Source of the DNA: Oceanicola sp. 22II-s10i
GTDB taxonomy: Bacteria; Pseudomonadota; Alphaproteobacteria; Rhodobacterales; Rhodobacteraceae
DNA: 64,000 bases
Direction: 5' to 3'
Assembly: GCF_002210105.1 (NCBI RefSeq)
Contig: NZ_AQQU01000005.1
Span: forward strand, 248,001 to 312,000
Each line of letters opens with the position of its first letter. The first letter of the stretch is position 1. The position numbers were made by a program, and so were the translations under genes. Positions 8,767-20,792 of this stretch are shown piece after piece. The notes under the pieces are model-generated. The model was not told where the DNA came from. It worked only from the letters and a program-made list of their open reading frames with translations, and searched no databases.

Positions 8767-9501
8767 ATGTCACGTACTGTCACATTGCTCACCACACTCT
8801 ACATCACGGCCGCCGCGGGCGCCGCGCAGGCAGAGATCGGGATCGGCGCCGATGTCGGCATCGGAGGCGAAAACGGCGTGTCGGTCGGCGCGGACGTGTC
8901 ACTGGGCGGAGGCTCCGTCGCGGATGCCGACGTCGGTGCGACCGTTGGCGGAGGCTCCGTCGCGGATGCCGACGTCGGTGCGACCGTCGGTGGAGGGTCC
9001 GTCGCTGATGCAGACGTCGGCGCCACCGTCGGCGGAGGGTCCGTCGCGGATGCGGACGTCGGCGCCACCGTCGGCGGCGGCTCTGTCGCGGATGCGGACG
9101 TCGGCGCCACCGTCGGCGGCGGCTCGGTTGCCGACGTGAATGGCTCGGCCACCGTCGGAGGTGGGTCTGTCGCCAGCGTCGATCTCGGCGGAACGACCGG
9201 AACCGGCTCAGGCAGTGGAAGCGGCAGCGGTGGCGGCTCCGGATCGACCGGGAACACCGGCGGCTCCGGCTCCGGCTCCGGAGGGGGGACGACCGGAGGA
9301 TCGACCAGCGGCACCGGCGGACCCAGCATCGTCGGAGAGCCACTGCTGACCAACGACGGGATGATGATCGGCGACATCACGCGGGTCACGCGGAACCTGA
9401 TCTGCACACAGCGGATCTGCGTGGACACCAAGACGAGGCCGGTGCTGACCGCCGAAGGTTTGGTCGTCAACGTCCCGAGCAGCGCCATCGCCATGCAGTG
9501 A
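8767..9501 (+). CDS. Secreted Gly-rich protein with seven tandem 14-residue repeats
   Basis: 244 residues. A signal peptide ends near AAAGAAQA. After a short GIGADVGIG-type segment, residues 47-144 contain seven units of 14 residues: five identical GGGSVADADVGATV, then two diverged. A Gly/Ser/Thr-rich linker follows (about residues 145-185), then a non-repetitive end with NDGMMIGDITRV, two Cys residues (ICTQRICVD) and DTKTRPVL. The period with alternating small and acidic residues suggests a beta-roll or adhesin-like stalk, but no known domain was recognised. A strong GAGGAGG box precedes the ATG. It is flanked by aspS and a PAP2 gene and is probably monocistronic. Confidence 0.8.
   Translation: MSRTVTLLTTLYITAAAGAAQAEIGIGADVGIGGENGVSVGADVSLGGGSVADADVGATVGGGSVADADVGATVGGGSVADADVGATVGGGSVADADVGATVGGGSVADADVGATVGGGSVADVNGSATVGGGSVASVDLGGTTGTGSGSGSGSGGGSGSTGNTGGSGSGSGGGTTGGSTSGTGGPSIVGEPLLTNDGMMIGDITRVTRNLICTQRICVDTKTRPVLTAEGLVVNVPSSAIAMQ
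8905..9198 (+). repeat. 42-bp in-frame tandem repeat, seven copies
   Basis: Units start at 8905, 8947, 8989, 9031, 9073, 9115 and 9157. The first five encode identical peptides yet differ by silent changes. The sixth and seventh diverge in protein sequence. The unit is a multiple of three, so copy-number change keeps the frame. Confidence 0.9.
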
Positions 9502-9507
9502 GACGCG

Positions 9508-9539
9508 ATTGACGGCTCCGGAAAGACGGGGCCGTCAAT
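9508..9539 (+). terminator. Stem-loop terminator after the repeat protein
   Basis: A 12-bp stem (9508-9519 with 9528-9539, one G-U pair) around an 8-nt loop, starting 6 bp past the stop codon. No T-tract follows, so termination strength is uncertain. Confidence 0.55.
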
Positions 9540-9615
9540 GACCACATTGCGACCGCAAAATGCGCCCATTTCCTGCTTAGGCCCCGGACAGGAGGACAAC
9601 CGAAAGGGGGCCTCT

Positions 9616-10593
9616 ATGCGACTTTGTCGCCCTTACATTTACGCGCTGGTGCTGCTGGCCGGTCTCGCAGTCGCGATCATGACCGCCCTGACACGTGCCG
9701 AGATCGCGCCGGATCAGCTGATGATCGGAATCACCGCGACGTGGAAGCTGGCCGCGATCTGGTTCCTGCTGCGCTGGCTGCGGCCACGCCTGACCCTGTC
9801 GGACCGGACCATGTCCGCGATATTCACGCTGGCCGAGGCGCTGTTCCTCGCCAACCTGCTGATCACCGTCCTGCGGCATCTGGACTATGCGTCCAAGGTG
9901 ATCGTCTTTCCCTATGCCGACAGGGTTCTGGCGAAGGCGGACCGCGCGCTCGGGCTGGACTGGCTGGCCTATTTCGGCTGGATCCACGACCAGCCCTGGC
10001 TGCACATGCCGATGATCACCGCCTACGATTACCTGAACTCGGCCATCGGGCTCTGCCTCTTCGGCCTGCTGGTCATGGGCCGCAGCGACCGGGCGCGGGC
10101 GATGGTCGAGGCGCTGGTGATCTGTTCGCTGATCTCAGTCTTTGTCGGCGCCTTCTTTCCCGCCCGCGCGGCGGTCGCGGCGCTGGTGCCGGACATGGCG
10201 GCCTTTCCCGACTACGCCTTCACCCCCGGCATCTACCATGTCCGTGCGCTGGAGCTGCTGCGCGCGCCTGACGGGCCCGTGGTGATCGGGGCGGAGAAAC
10301 TGGTCGGGCTGACCACCTTTCCGTCGCTCCACACGGCCATGGCGGTGCTGATCCTCCTCGCCGCGCGCGGCACGCCGCTGCTTGTTCCGGCCTGCCTCTA
10401 TGCGGCGCTGATGATTCCGGCCACGCCGATCTGGGGCGGGCACTATTTCGTCGACCTGATCGCAGGCGCGGCGATGGCCGTGGCGGTCTGGGCGCTGGTG
10501 CGGCGCAGCATGGCGCCCGCCGCCGACCGCGCCGCAACCGGCCCTCCGGCCGGCCAGGCTCTGCCGGTCGCCACCGAGGCAACCGGCCGCTGA
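9616..10593 (+). CDS. PAP2 superfamily membrane phosphatase / inositolphosphorylceramide-synthase-like protein
   Basis: 325 residues from the ATG at 9616, preceded by AAAGGGGG. Six or so hydrophobic segments indicate an inner-membrane protein. The PAP2 phosphatase motifs are in the C-terminal half: TTFPSLHTAMAVL (motif 2, catalytic His) and WGGHYFVDLIAGAAMA (motif 3, nucleophilic His and Asp). This layout resembles the PAP2_3 group with lipid phosphatase or phosphotransferase activity on isoprenyl, phosphatidyl or inositol phospholipids. Nothing nearby points to the substrate. It is separated from the repeat protein by a hairpin and from carB by 100 bp. Confidence 0.82.
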   Translation: MRLCRPYIYALVLLAGLAVAIMTALTRAEIAPDQLMIGITATWKLAAIWFLLRWLRPRLTLSDRTMSAIFTLAEALFLANLLITVLRHLDYASKVIVFPYADRVLAKADRALGLDWLAYFGWIHDQPWLHMPMITAYDYLNSAIGLCLFGLLVMGRSDRARAMVEALVICSLISVFVGAFFPARAAVAALVPDMAAFPDYAFTPGIYHVRALELLRAPDGPVVIGAEKLVGLTTFPSLHTAMAVLILLAARGTPLLVPACLYAALMIPATPIWGGHYFVDLIAGAAMAVAVWALVRRSMAPAADRAATGPPAGQALPVATEATGR

Positions 10594-10693
10594 CCGGATT
10601 CTTGACCGGGATCTCCCAACTCGCCCCTTGCGCTTAAGGATGCGGCGGCTATACCCCACGACGATTTGCGCGACTTGATCCGGGGGATGCGGC

Positions 10694-13963
<3,270 letters not shown>

Positions 13964-13979
13964 CCCGAGACGAAGAGAG

Positions 13980-13998
13980 CCGGGCGGCCTCCGCCCGG
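13980..13998 (+). terminator. Short stem-loop after carB
   Basis: A perfect 8-bp GC stem CCGGGCGG-CCT-CCGCCCGG, 17 bp after the carB stop codon. Only TT follows, so it may attenuate rather than fully end carB transcription before tdk. Confidence 0.45.
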
Positions 13999-14023
13999 TT
14001 GCGTGATCCGACCGGAGCGCAGC

Positions 14024-14614
14024 ATGGCCAAGCTCTATTTCCACTACTCGACAATGAACGCCGGCAAGTCGACCAGCCTGCTGCAGGCCGCGCACAACTA
14101 TGCCGAACGGGGAATGGAGACCCACCTGCTGACGGCCCGGCTGGACAATCGTGCCGGCGCGGGCCGGATCGCCAGTCGCATCGGCATCGGCGCCGAGGCG
14201 GACACATTCGCGCCCGAGGATGATCTGTCGGATCTCATCGCTGCGCGCCTGAACCGCGGACCGATCGCCTGCGTCTTCGTTGACGAGGCACAGTTCCTGA
14301 CCCGCGATCAGGTCTGGCAGCTGGCCCGTGCGGTCGACGATCTGAACCTGCCGGTAATGTGCTACGGACTGCGCGTCGACTTCCTCGGCAACCTGTTCGA
14401 GGGGTCCGCCACCCTGCTGGCGCTGGCCGACGAGATGCGCGAGGTGCGCACGATCTGCCATTGCGGCCGCAAGGCCACCATGGTCGTCCGGCGCGGCGCG
14501 GACGGGCGCGCGCTGCGCGCGGGGGCACAGGTGCAGATCGGCGGCAATGAAACCTATGTCTCGCTCTGCCGCCGCCACTGGCGCGAGGAAACCGGCGACC
14601 TGCCCAGGCCCTGA
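14024..14614 (+). CDS. tdk: Thymidine kinase
   Basis: 196 residues from the ATG at 14024 (CGGAG nine bases upstream). Features of the type II thymidine kinase family: P-loop STMNAGKST near residues 9-17, the Walker B-like IACVFVDEAQFL with the catalytic region, the GLRVDFLGNLFEGS lasso segment, and Zn-binding Cys residues in ICHCGRKA plus a later SLCRRH. It phosphorylates thymidine with ATP in nucleoside salvage. An upstream alternative start at 14003 would add seven residues. It follows carB, perhaps cotranscribed at low level. Confidence 0.95.
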   Translation: MAKLYFHYSTMNAGKSTSLLQAAHNYAERGMETHLLTARLDNRAGAGRIASRIGIGAEADTFAPEDDLSDLIAARLNRGPIACVFVDEAQFLTRDQVWQLARAVDDLNLPVMCYGLRVDFLGNLFEGSATLLALADEMREVRTICHCGRKATMVVRRGADGRALRAGAQVQIGGNETYVSLCRRHWREETGDLPRP

Positions 14615-14659
14615 CCGCTCATCGGGCCCTGACGCGCCCGCCTCGCCCGCGCGGGCCGT

Positions 14660-15613
14660 TCAGTTGACGAGGTTCGGCGGCGTCTCGCCGGCAAAGAAGG
14701 CGCGCAGGTTCTCGACCGCCATCAGCCCCATGGCCTCGCGTACTTCCAGCGCCGCGGTGCCCAGATGCGGCAGCAGGCTGACATTCTCCAGCTTGCGCAG
14801 CGCCTCGGGCACCGTGGGTTCGTTCTCGTAGACATCCAGCCCCGCGCCGGCGATCCGACCGGCCTTGAGCGCCGCGATCAGCGCCGCCTCGTCCACCACG
14901 TCGCCCCGCGCGATATTGACGAAGATCGCCTCGGGCCGCATCGCGGCAAAGAACGCCTCGTCCAGCAGATGCCGCGTATCGGCCCCGCCCGGCACCGCGA
15001 CGACGACGAAATCCGCCGCCCGCGCCAGCGCCTCCAGCGTGACCTGCCGCGCCGGGAAACCGACCGCCTTCTCGGAGCGGTTGGCATAGAGCACATCCAT
15101 CCCGAAGCCGTAGTGACACCGTTGCGCCACCGCCTGCCCGATCCGGCCCATGCCGACGATCCCCACCGTCTTGCCGGTCACGTGCCGCCCCAGCATCTGC
15201 GTCGGATGCCACCCGGTCCACTTGCCCGCACGCACCAGCCGCTCGCCCTCGCCCGCGCGGCGGGCGGTCATCAGCAGCAGCGTCATCGCAACGTCCGCCG
15301 TCGCATCCGTCACCGCGCCGGGCGTGTTCGTCACCGCGATCCCGGCCCCGCGTGCCGCCGCCACGTCGATGTGATTGTAGCCCACGCCGAAGTTGGCGAT
15401 TATCCGGCAGCGGGGGGCGTTGAATTCGGCAAAGGCCTGTTCGTCGAAAGCATCCCCAAGCGTCGCCAGCACCCCGTCATGCAGCACCAGCGCCGCGCGC
15501 AGCTGCGACCGCTTCATCGGGCCGTTCACGTCACGCACCTCGATCTCGAAATGCCTCTCCGCCTCGGCCAGAACGCGTGCCGGCAGCGGACGTGTCACCA
15601 GAACGCGGGTCAC
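14660..15613 (-). CDS. D-2-hydroxyacid dehydrogenase (glycerate/glyoxylate reductase-like)
   Basis: 317 residues from a GTG at 15613 that overlaps the csaA stop codon as GTGA, indicating translational coupling. The protein begins [14 protein letters not shown]. The NAD(P)-binding motif [15 protein letters not shown] is near residues 153-167. The substrate-binding Arg is in [10 protein letters not shown], and the catalytic Glu and His are in the VYENEP and [10 protein letters not shown] segments. The family reduces hydroxypyruvate or glyoxylate with NAD(P)H in the cytoplasm. The YANRS segment after the Rossmann motif (no Asp at the ribose-binding turn) suggests NADPH preference. Exact substrate unproven. 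Confidence 0.88.
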   Translation of the reverse strand: MTRVLVTRPLPARVLAEAERHFEIEVRDVNGPMKRSQLRAALVLHDGVLATLGDAFDEQAFAEFNAPRCRIIANFGVGYNHIDVAAARGAGIAVTNTPGAVTDATADVAMTLLLMTARRAGEGERLVRAGKWTGWHPTQMLGRHVTGKTVGIVGMGRIGQAVAQRCHYGFGMDVLYANRSEKAVGFPARQVTLEALARAADFVVVAVPGGADTRHLLDEAFFAAMRPEAIFVNIARGDVVDEAALIAALKAGRIAGAGLDVYENEPTVPEALRKLENVSLLPHLGTAALEVREAMGLMAVENLRAFFAGETPPNLVN

Positions 15614-15948
15614 TGCATCCGCTCCCCCGCCGGCACGTCGTGGTCCGGCGACAGCAGCACGATGGCGCCGTCCGCATCGGCGAGGCCAAGAACCAGAACC
15701 TCGGACATGAAGGGACCGATCTGGCGCGGGGGGAAGTTCACGACGCCGATCACGGTCTTCCCGATCAGGCTTTCCGGCGTGTAATGCGCCGTCACCTGCG
15801 CCGAGCTTTTCCGCTCGCCGATCTCGGGGCCGAAGTCGATCCACATCTTGATCGCCGGTTTGCGCGCCTCGGGGAACGGTTCCGCCTTCAGCACCTTGCC
15901 CGCCCGGATGTCGACCTTGAGGAAATCGTCGAAGCTGATGTCAGCCAT
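15610..15948 (-). CDS. csaA: CsaA-like tRNA-binding domain protein
   Basis: 112 residues, the normal size of CsaA. It is a single EMAP/tRNA-binding OB-fold starting [20 protein letters not shown], with the family segments [39 protein letters not shown] and a C-terminal [12 protein letters not shown]. CsaA dimers bind tRNA and have chaperone-like activity linked to secretion in Bacillus. Its start overlaps the end of proC and its stop overlaps the start of the dehydrogenase, so the three form one operon read on the minus strand. Confidence 0.93.
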   Translation of the reverse strand: MADISFDDFLKVDIRAGKVLKAEPFPEARKPAIKMWIDFGPEIGERKSSAQVTAHYTPESLIGKTVIGVVNFPPRQIGPFMSEVLVLGLADADGAIVLLSPDHDVPAGERMQ

Positions 15949-16756
15949 TGGCCAGTTCCTTCGACCGCTGCGCCGCCGCCGCCACGGCCCTGTCCAGCAG
16001 CGCCGGGAAGCCGTTCCGAGCGTCCATAAGCACCTCCAGAGCCGCCTGCGTGGTGCCGTTGGGGCTGGTGACGTTGACGCGCAGCTGGCCCGGCGTCTCG
16101 TCCGACTGTTCCGCCAATGCGCCCGCCCCCGCGACCGTCGCCCGCGCCAGCGCCAGCGCGAGATCGGGCGCCAGGCCCTGTGCCTCGCCCGCCGCCGCCA
16201 GCGTTTCGATCAGGTGGAACACGTAGGCCGGGCCCGAGCCGGACACGGCGGTCACGGCATCCATCTGGCCCTCGACCTCCAGCCGGACGACCTGCCCGAC
16301 CGCGCTCAGCAGCGCCTCGGTCAGGGCGAGGTCCGCCTCGGAGACCCGTGCGTTGCCGATGATCGCGGTGATCCCCCGACCGACAGCCGCCGGGGTGTTG
16401 GGCATGGCGCGGACGATCGGGGAGGCTTTGCCGAAGACCTCTTCGAACCTCGCGATCGGCGTGCCGGCGGCGATCGAGACGAACAGCGTTTCGCCGCCGC
16501 CCATGGCCGCCAGCGCGGGCAGCGCGTCGCCCATCATCTGCGGCTTGACGGCGATCAGCGCGATCGCGGGATGCTCCGGAAGGCTGCCGTTGACGTTGAC
16601 GCCGGTGCCATTCAGCCAGTCCGAGGGCTTGGGGTCGATCACGTGGACCGATGCGGGCGACAGGCCCCGATCCAGCCATCCGGCCAGCATCGCCCCGCCC
16701 ATCTTGCCGCAGCCCAGAAGCACCAGGCCGCGACGCTCAATCTCTTCGAATGCCAT
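15941..16756 (-). CDS. proC: Pyrroline-5-carboxylate reductase
   Basis: 271 residues, the normal size. The N-terminal Rossmann motif reads [18 protein letters not shown]. The substrate segments [17 protein letters not shown] (about residues 172-188) and [14 protein letters not shown] near the C-terminus are diagnostic. It performs the last step of proline synthesis, reducing pyrroline-5-carboxylate with NAD(P)H. The first gene of the three-gene proC-csaA-dehydrogenase unit; its last codons overlap csaA by 8 bp. The ybjN-like gene upstream, 33 bp away, may belong to the same transcript. Confidence 0.95.
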   Translation of the reverse strand: MAFEEIERRGLVLLGCGKMGGAMLAGWLDRGLSPASVHVIDPKPSDWLNGTGVNVNGSLPEHPAIALIAVKPQMMGDALPALAAMGGGETLFVSIAAGTPIARFEEVFGKASPIVRAMPNTPAAVGRGITAIIGNARVSEADLALTEALLSAVGQVVRLEVEGQMDAVTAVSGSGPAYVFHLIETLAAAGEAQGLAPDLALALARATVAGAGALAEQSDETPGQLRVNVTSPNGTTQAALEVLMDARNGFPALLDRAVAAAAQRSKELANG

Positions 16757-16789
16757 CTCTGTCCCCTGCTCTTCGACAGGGGTTCAGGT

Positions 16790-17290
16790 TTACGCGCGGC
16801 CGTAGGCCTCTGCAATGGCGACCTGCAGCGCATCGGCGGGAGTCCGATCACCCCAGGCCAGCAGCTGGAACGCCGGATAATACCGTTCCGAGCTGAGCAC
16901 GGCGGCGTTGATCAGCGTGTCGATCTGTTCCGCACTGGCGGTCTGCCCCCCGGCGAGGACGAGGCCGTAGCGATAGACCATCAGCTTCTGCTCGGCCCAC
17001 CAGGTGAAGCTGCCGGCCCAGCACTGGTCGTTCACATTGTTGAGCAGTTCGTAGAGCCGCGGGATCGAGTCCTCGGGCGGGTCCATCTCGAATGTGCAGA
17101 CCATGCGCAGGGTTTCGTCGTAGTTCGACCATGCGAGGGTGATGGAGTAGGTGCGCCACTGGCCTTCGACGGCCATGGCGATCTGGTCCTCGCCGATCCG
17201 GTCGAAATCCCAGTCATGATGTTCGGCCAGCGTTTCGACGATGTCGATCGGATGAATCTCGTCCTGGATATACTGCTCGGACAGGGCCAT
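16790..17290 (-). CDS. YbjN domain-containing protein
   Basis: 166 residues. It starts MALSEQYIQDEIHPIDIVET and shows YbjN-family features: WDFDRIGEDQIAMAVEGQW, then ITLAWSNYDETLRMVCTFEMD, then LYELLNNVNDQCWAGSFTWW. YbjN proteins adopt a chaperone-like fold. They have been linked to stress tolerance and motility in enterobacteria, but their molecular role is unknown. This alphaproteobacterial type usually precedes proC, as it does here, which suggests a conserved operon. AGGTGGC lies seven bases before the ATG. Confidence 0.88.
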   Translation of the reverse strand: MALSEQYIQDEIHPIDIVETLAEHHDWDFDRIGEDQIAMAVEGQWRTYSITLAWSNYDETLRMVCTFEMDPPEDSIPRLYELLNNVNDQCWAGSFTWWAEQKLMVYRYGLVLAGGQTASAEQIDTLINAAVLSSERYYPAFQLLAWGDRTPADALQVAIAEAYGRA

Positions 17291-17421
17291 GGCGCCACCT
17301 CATTGTTGTGTAGCGCGGAAGAGCGACAGCGCCCCCCAGCGCTAGGTGCCTTCTCCAGAGGCTGGGGGACTTCCCGGCCTCCTTACAAGATATGGTGAGG
17401 CGTGCGGTGAAGCCTGTAAAG

Positions 17422-17451
17422 CAATTTATTGGGGATAACCCCAATAAATTG
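17422..17451. repeat. Perfect 13-bp inverted repeat with ATAA loop
   Basis: CAATTTATTGGGG at 17422-17434 and its exact complement CCCCAATAAATTG at 17439-17451 are separated by ATAA. The AT-rich outer stem is very unlike the surrounding GC-rich DNA. It could be a terminator for either strand, a mobile-element end or a recombination site. No U-tract follows. Confidence 0.8.
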
Positions 17452-17548
17452 TGGGTATCCTGAATTGAGGCACATTGCGTTGCACGGGCACGGTGCGGTC
17501 GTGCCTGCGTCGGGCGAACGGGGTGTATGTACCAGCCGGACGATCTCT

Positions 17549-17725
17549 TCAGAGGTGTCCCCAGGCCCACTCACCAGCATCCCTGTCGCGACTGAGCCAT
17601 CGCGTCAGCGTTGAGAGTCCGATGCCCAGATCTTCTGCGATCTCGCGCCGTGTCCGGCCGCTTGTCAGCGCAAGCCTAACCGCTTCCCGCCGAAATTCCG
17701 GCGTCGGTCCGCTTCCATTTCCCAT
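17549..17725 (-). pseudogene. Truncated IS3-type transposase OrfA remnant
   Basis: A 58-codon frame beginning MGNGSGPTPEFRREAVRLAL and ending soon after an intact HTH (TRREIAEDLGIGLSTLTRWL). This is the N-terminal HTH domain of IS3-family OrfA proteins. The usual leucine-zipper part and the whole OrfB integrase are missing; the frame breaks after RDRDAG and stops seven codons later. It is a dead fragment that marks past insertion next to the island genes. Confidence 0.75.
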
Positions 17726-17853
17726 AGAACAGCTCCCGGCTCCGCAGTTGGTGCACGCCACTTTTTCCGGGCAAGTCCATATGGTACCCAGCCAGAGCAC
17801 TACGCGGTGCCCGAACTAGAACACGAATTCAAAGGCTAACTTGACTATGGTGG

Positions 17854-19479
17854 TTGGAGGTATCGGGGATATTCGAGCGCGACCGGTCCGATGCCGGTGC
17901 AGAACGGCCATCAGGGGCACCAGCTTCGATTACGCTAAATTTCTCTGATGTCTGGGCCGGAACATTGAGCGGTCTGAAGGTTACGGATTCCGAATGCGAG
18001 AAGGATGTCGCCGCTGTCGAAGATATCCTGTCCGTACTGCCAGAGCCGCCGGATCAAAGTGTTGCCGGCCGTGAGGCCTGGAAGCCGGAGGTCTGGATTG
18101 AGGTGCGAGGCAGCTTCCGGCCACTTGACCAGGAGGACGTCGAGAATTTCACGCGCAAACAGCGTTTGGACGAAGTGCTGGCGGCTTTGGGCAGTGAAGA
18201 TGAGCCGGTGGCTTTCGGCATCATGGGAAATGACCTCATCGTGCGGGTCGCGCCGCTGATAGAGGGAAAGACTGCCTTTGTCGCTCGAATCAACGATGAC
18301 GCGTTTACCGCCTTTCTTGCAGCACACTTTCCCGACCTGAGTTTGCCCGGCGCGCTGAGGCATCTGTTGCGTCTGCACCTTGTCGGCATCGGTCTCAAGG
18401 AAAGTGCGGAGCGCGATGGACGCAGCGTCGAGACGCGCAAGCGACAGTCGCAGCAGCTTCGCGCGGCGTTTCAGATCGACGATCTGGCCACCGTGGGTCG
18501 GCAAGTCTCGTCCGCGTTGGTGCTTGCACTCGATCACTACGTCGCACCGAAAGGGCCTTCGATCAGCCGTACGATCCAGTCCTATGTATCCCAATTCCTA
18601 CCGGTAGGCACCCGGTTGATCGGCCTGACCACTGCCGATGGCAGAACGTTTCCGGTAATCGACATGGGCCCGGCGACAGGGCGGCCGGTTCTGGTGCTGC
18701 ATCCGATGGCCCTACCGGACATCCGTCCGACAGACATCTCCCAAATGGAGCGATTGGGTCTCCGGCTGATCTGGCCGTTGCGTCACGGTACCTGTTCGCC
18801 GGGCACCAAGCCCTTGCCCCATCGCCAGCATCTCGATCATGCGGTGCATGGCGCTCTCCTGGCGCTTGGCGCGATGTGCGGCGGATACGCGACAGTTCTG
18901 GCCTTCGCCGCTGCGTCGCGGGTGGGGCTGGAACTTGCCGCGAAGGCCCCGAATGCGGTCGAGGCGCTTCACGTGGCGGGTGTCTGCCTGCGCGAGGGCC
19001 GGCCCGAGAGCGGACCGCGCCGGCTTGCGAAGGGCGTACTTGCCCTTGCGGCGCGCAACCCCGGCCTGCTGGATCCCATTCTCGTACAGATCGAAACGCA
19101 TCTGCGTCGACCCGGTGTTTTCGAGGATTTCTTACGCCGACAGTTTGCTGACAGCCCCGCTGACCTTGCCATTGTGGCGGAGGATCTCGCAGGGCCGCAT
19201 GGACCCGACCGGTTCCGTACCGCACTGCTCGACTCCGCCGCATCCGCCAGACACGACTTCCTATTCCAGCGGGATCTCGGCTGGGATCGGGTCCCGCCGG
19301 ATCTGGCGCTTCATCTACACCACGGCGCGCAGGACAGGATCCACCCGCTGGGCCTGATCCGGGACCTGGCAACCCGTTTGTCCGGTGCATGCCTGCACGT
19401 CCATCCCAATACGGGCCAGCTTTTTCATCACGATCACCTGACGAGAGTGCTGGAACGGGTCGCGGGCGTCAGGGCATAG
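17854..19479 (+). CDS. LuxR-like HTH / alpha-beta hydrolase fusion protein, possibly 5'-truncated
   Basis: 541 residues in the open frame. Residues 1-165 are not recognised. Residues about 168-225 look like a LuxR-type HTH (LRHLLRLHLVGIGLKESAER, then SVETRKRQSQQLRAAF). From about residue 250 an alpha/beta-hydrolase follows. Its nucleophile elbow reads LGAMCGGYATVL, so Cys stands where Ser is usual. Candidate Asp is in HHGAQDRIHPL and the His in HPNTGQLFHHDHLTRVLE. There is no in-frame ATG near the beginning and no Shine-Dalgarno; the only candidate is TTG at 17854, 12 bp after an in-frame stop. With a transposase remnant just upstream, a lost 5' end is possible. It is followed at 8 bp by an MFS gene. 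Confidence 0.6.
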   Translation: MEVSGIFERDRSDAGAERPSGAPASITLNFSDVWAGTLSGLKVTDSECEKDVAAVEDILSVLPEPPDQSVAGREAWKPEVWIEVRGSFRPLDQEDVENFTRKQRLDEVLAALGSEDEPVAFGIMGNDLIVRVAPLIEGKTAFVARINDDAFTAFLAAHFPDLSLPGALRHLLRLHLVGIGLKESAERDGRSVETRKRQSQQLRAAFQIDDLATVGRQVSSALVLALDHYVAPKGPSISRTIQSYVSQFLPVGTRLIGLTTADGRTFPVIDMGPATGRPVLVLHPMALPDIRPTDISQMERLGLRLIWPLRHGTCSPGTKPLPHRQHLDHAVHGALLALGAMCGGYATVLAFAAASRVGLELAAKAPNAVEALHVAGVCLREGRPESGPRRLAKGVLALAARNPGLLDPILVQIETHLRRPGVFEDFLRRQFADSPADLAIVAEDLAGPHGPDRFRTALLDSAASARHDFLFQRDLGWDRVPPDLALHLHHGAQDRIHPLGLIRDLATRLSGACLHVHPNTGQLFHHDHLTRVLERVAGVRA

Positions 19480-19487
19480 ACCGCAGG

Positions 19488-20792
19488 ATGTGGAAGACGC
19501 GTCTTGCATTCGGTAGCCCGGACCTAGCACTGTCGCTGCTATTCGCGACGATCAACGGTTGGTTGCTGTTCTATCTGGTGACCATCCTCGATATCCCGCC
19601 GCTCCTTGCGGGTGCCGCGTTCATCTTCGGGCGTGTGCTCGACGGGGTCCTAGACCCCATTATCGGTGACTGGGCGGATCGCCGGGCGCGCAAGCCGGTG
19701 ATCGGCTGGGCGCTACCCTTCGCGGCGGTCGGCTTTATCTCGCTTTGGATCGTGCCTGCGCTGTTCGTCACGCCGGGGTCGGCGGCAATGGCGACCGGAC
19801 TGGCCTTCGGGATCTTCGCGCTGGCCTACAGCTGCGTCTCGGTGCCGAGGCTGGCGCTATTGCCCGCCGTAGTGACCGGCTACGATGCGCGCACCGGACA
19901 GGCCAGTGTAGACATGGGATTCGTGTTCGTCGGTGTCCTTGTGGCTTCTGTCGCCTTCCCTGGGGCCATTGCCTCAGCTGGCGGAGGGACGCTTGCCGCT
20001 TCGGAACCAAGGGTTTGGATGGCAGCGGCCTTCGGGCTCGCGGCTCTCGCGGTTCTGGCCTATCTTCCCTTCCTCGTGCTGATCCGCGAGCCTGCACAGA
20101 CATCTTCTGCCAAACCACGCCCGAAACCTTGGGTCACGCTTGTCGACCTTGCCAGGACGAACGGGGCAGTTCCGACCTTGGTGCTCTTCGCCGGAACGGT
20201 TCTGACACTGGTAACCCTGCAATCCATCTTGCCATTCTGGCTCGACCGAGGGCCCGGTCTGTCGGCGGGAGGGCAGTCGCTTGTGTTGCTCATTGTGTTC
20301 GGTTCGACTATCGGCTCCCTTCCGCTCTGGTCGATGCTTGCGGGGCACTTGTGCAAGCTGCGGTGCCTTATGGTCGGTATCGCCGTTCTTCTTGCGGGTC
20401 TTGCGATCGCCATGACGCTGCCGGTCGGCTCGGGCCTTACGCAGGGACTGCTCGTTGCCGCAGCTTTCGCTGGCGCGGGCGCAGGAGCGCTCAGCATGTG
20501 CCCCTGGGCGATGATACCCGACGTGGCTGAAGCCCACGCCCGCAGGCTTGCGGCCGCCGTCGAAGGAACGGCATCGGCGGCGTTCACGATGACCAACAAG
20601 CTTGCGGTTGCCCTTGCGTTGTTCCTGAACTCCGTCTCCCTGAACGTCCTCGGCGATCAGGACAACCTATCGGCGGTTTGGCCCTTCCTTCTGCTTCCCG
20701 GGATTCTTGCCGCCGTGACACTGGGTCTGGCCGGGGCAATGCGGGTTTCGCGCCTCCCCGGTCTGGATCGGTCATCCGATACGTCCATTTGA
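19488..20792 (+). CDS. MFS transporter of the MelB/GPH (MFS_2) type
   Basis: 434 residues from the ATG at 19488, 8 bp after the hydrolase gene stop. About twelve hydrophobic segments. The family-typical segment DGVLDPIIGDWADRR follows helix 2, matching the GPH cation-symporter loop (D-P-x-x-G-x-x-x-D-R). A second-half PWAMIPDVAEAHARR resembles the MelB cytoplasmic loop. GPH carriers import sugars, or in related groups lipids or osmolytes, with Na+ or H+. The substrate here may be what the neighbouring hydrolase-regulator senses or cuts. The C-terminus ends in the cytoplasm with a short polar tail. Confidence 0.82.
   Translation: MWKTRLAFGSPDLALSLLFATINGWLLFYLVTILDIPPLLAGAAFIFGRVLDGVLDPIIGDWADRRARKPVIGWALPFAAVGFISLWIVPALFVTPGSAAMATGLAFGIFALAYSCVSVPRLALLPAVVTGYDARTGQASVDMGFVFVGVLVASVAFPGAIASAGGGTLAASEPRVWMAAAFGLAALAVLAYLPFLVLIREPAQTSSAKPRPKPWVTLVDLARTNGAVPTLVLFAGTVLTLVTLQSILPFWLDRGPGLSAGGQSLVLLIVFGSTIGSLPLWSMLAGHLCKLRCLMVGIAVLLAGLAIAMTLPVGSGLTQGLLVAAAFAGAGAGALSMCPWAMIPDVAEAHARRLAAAVEGTASAAFTMTNKLAVALALFLNSVSLNVLGDQDNLSAVWPFLLLPGILAAVTLGLAGAMRVSRLPGLDRSSDTSI

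Larger units (their letters stand above)
17291..17853. other. Intergenic region with island-boundary features
   Basis: 563 bp with no intact gene. It contains a perfect 13-bp hairpin (17422-17451), a truncated transposase ORF (17549-17725) and sequence resembling an insertion-sequence end near 17760-17785. GC content drops relative to the ybjN side. It marks the left side of a probable inserted segment. Confidence 0.6.
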
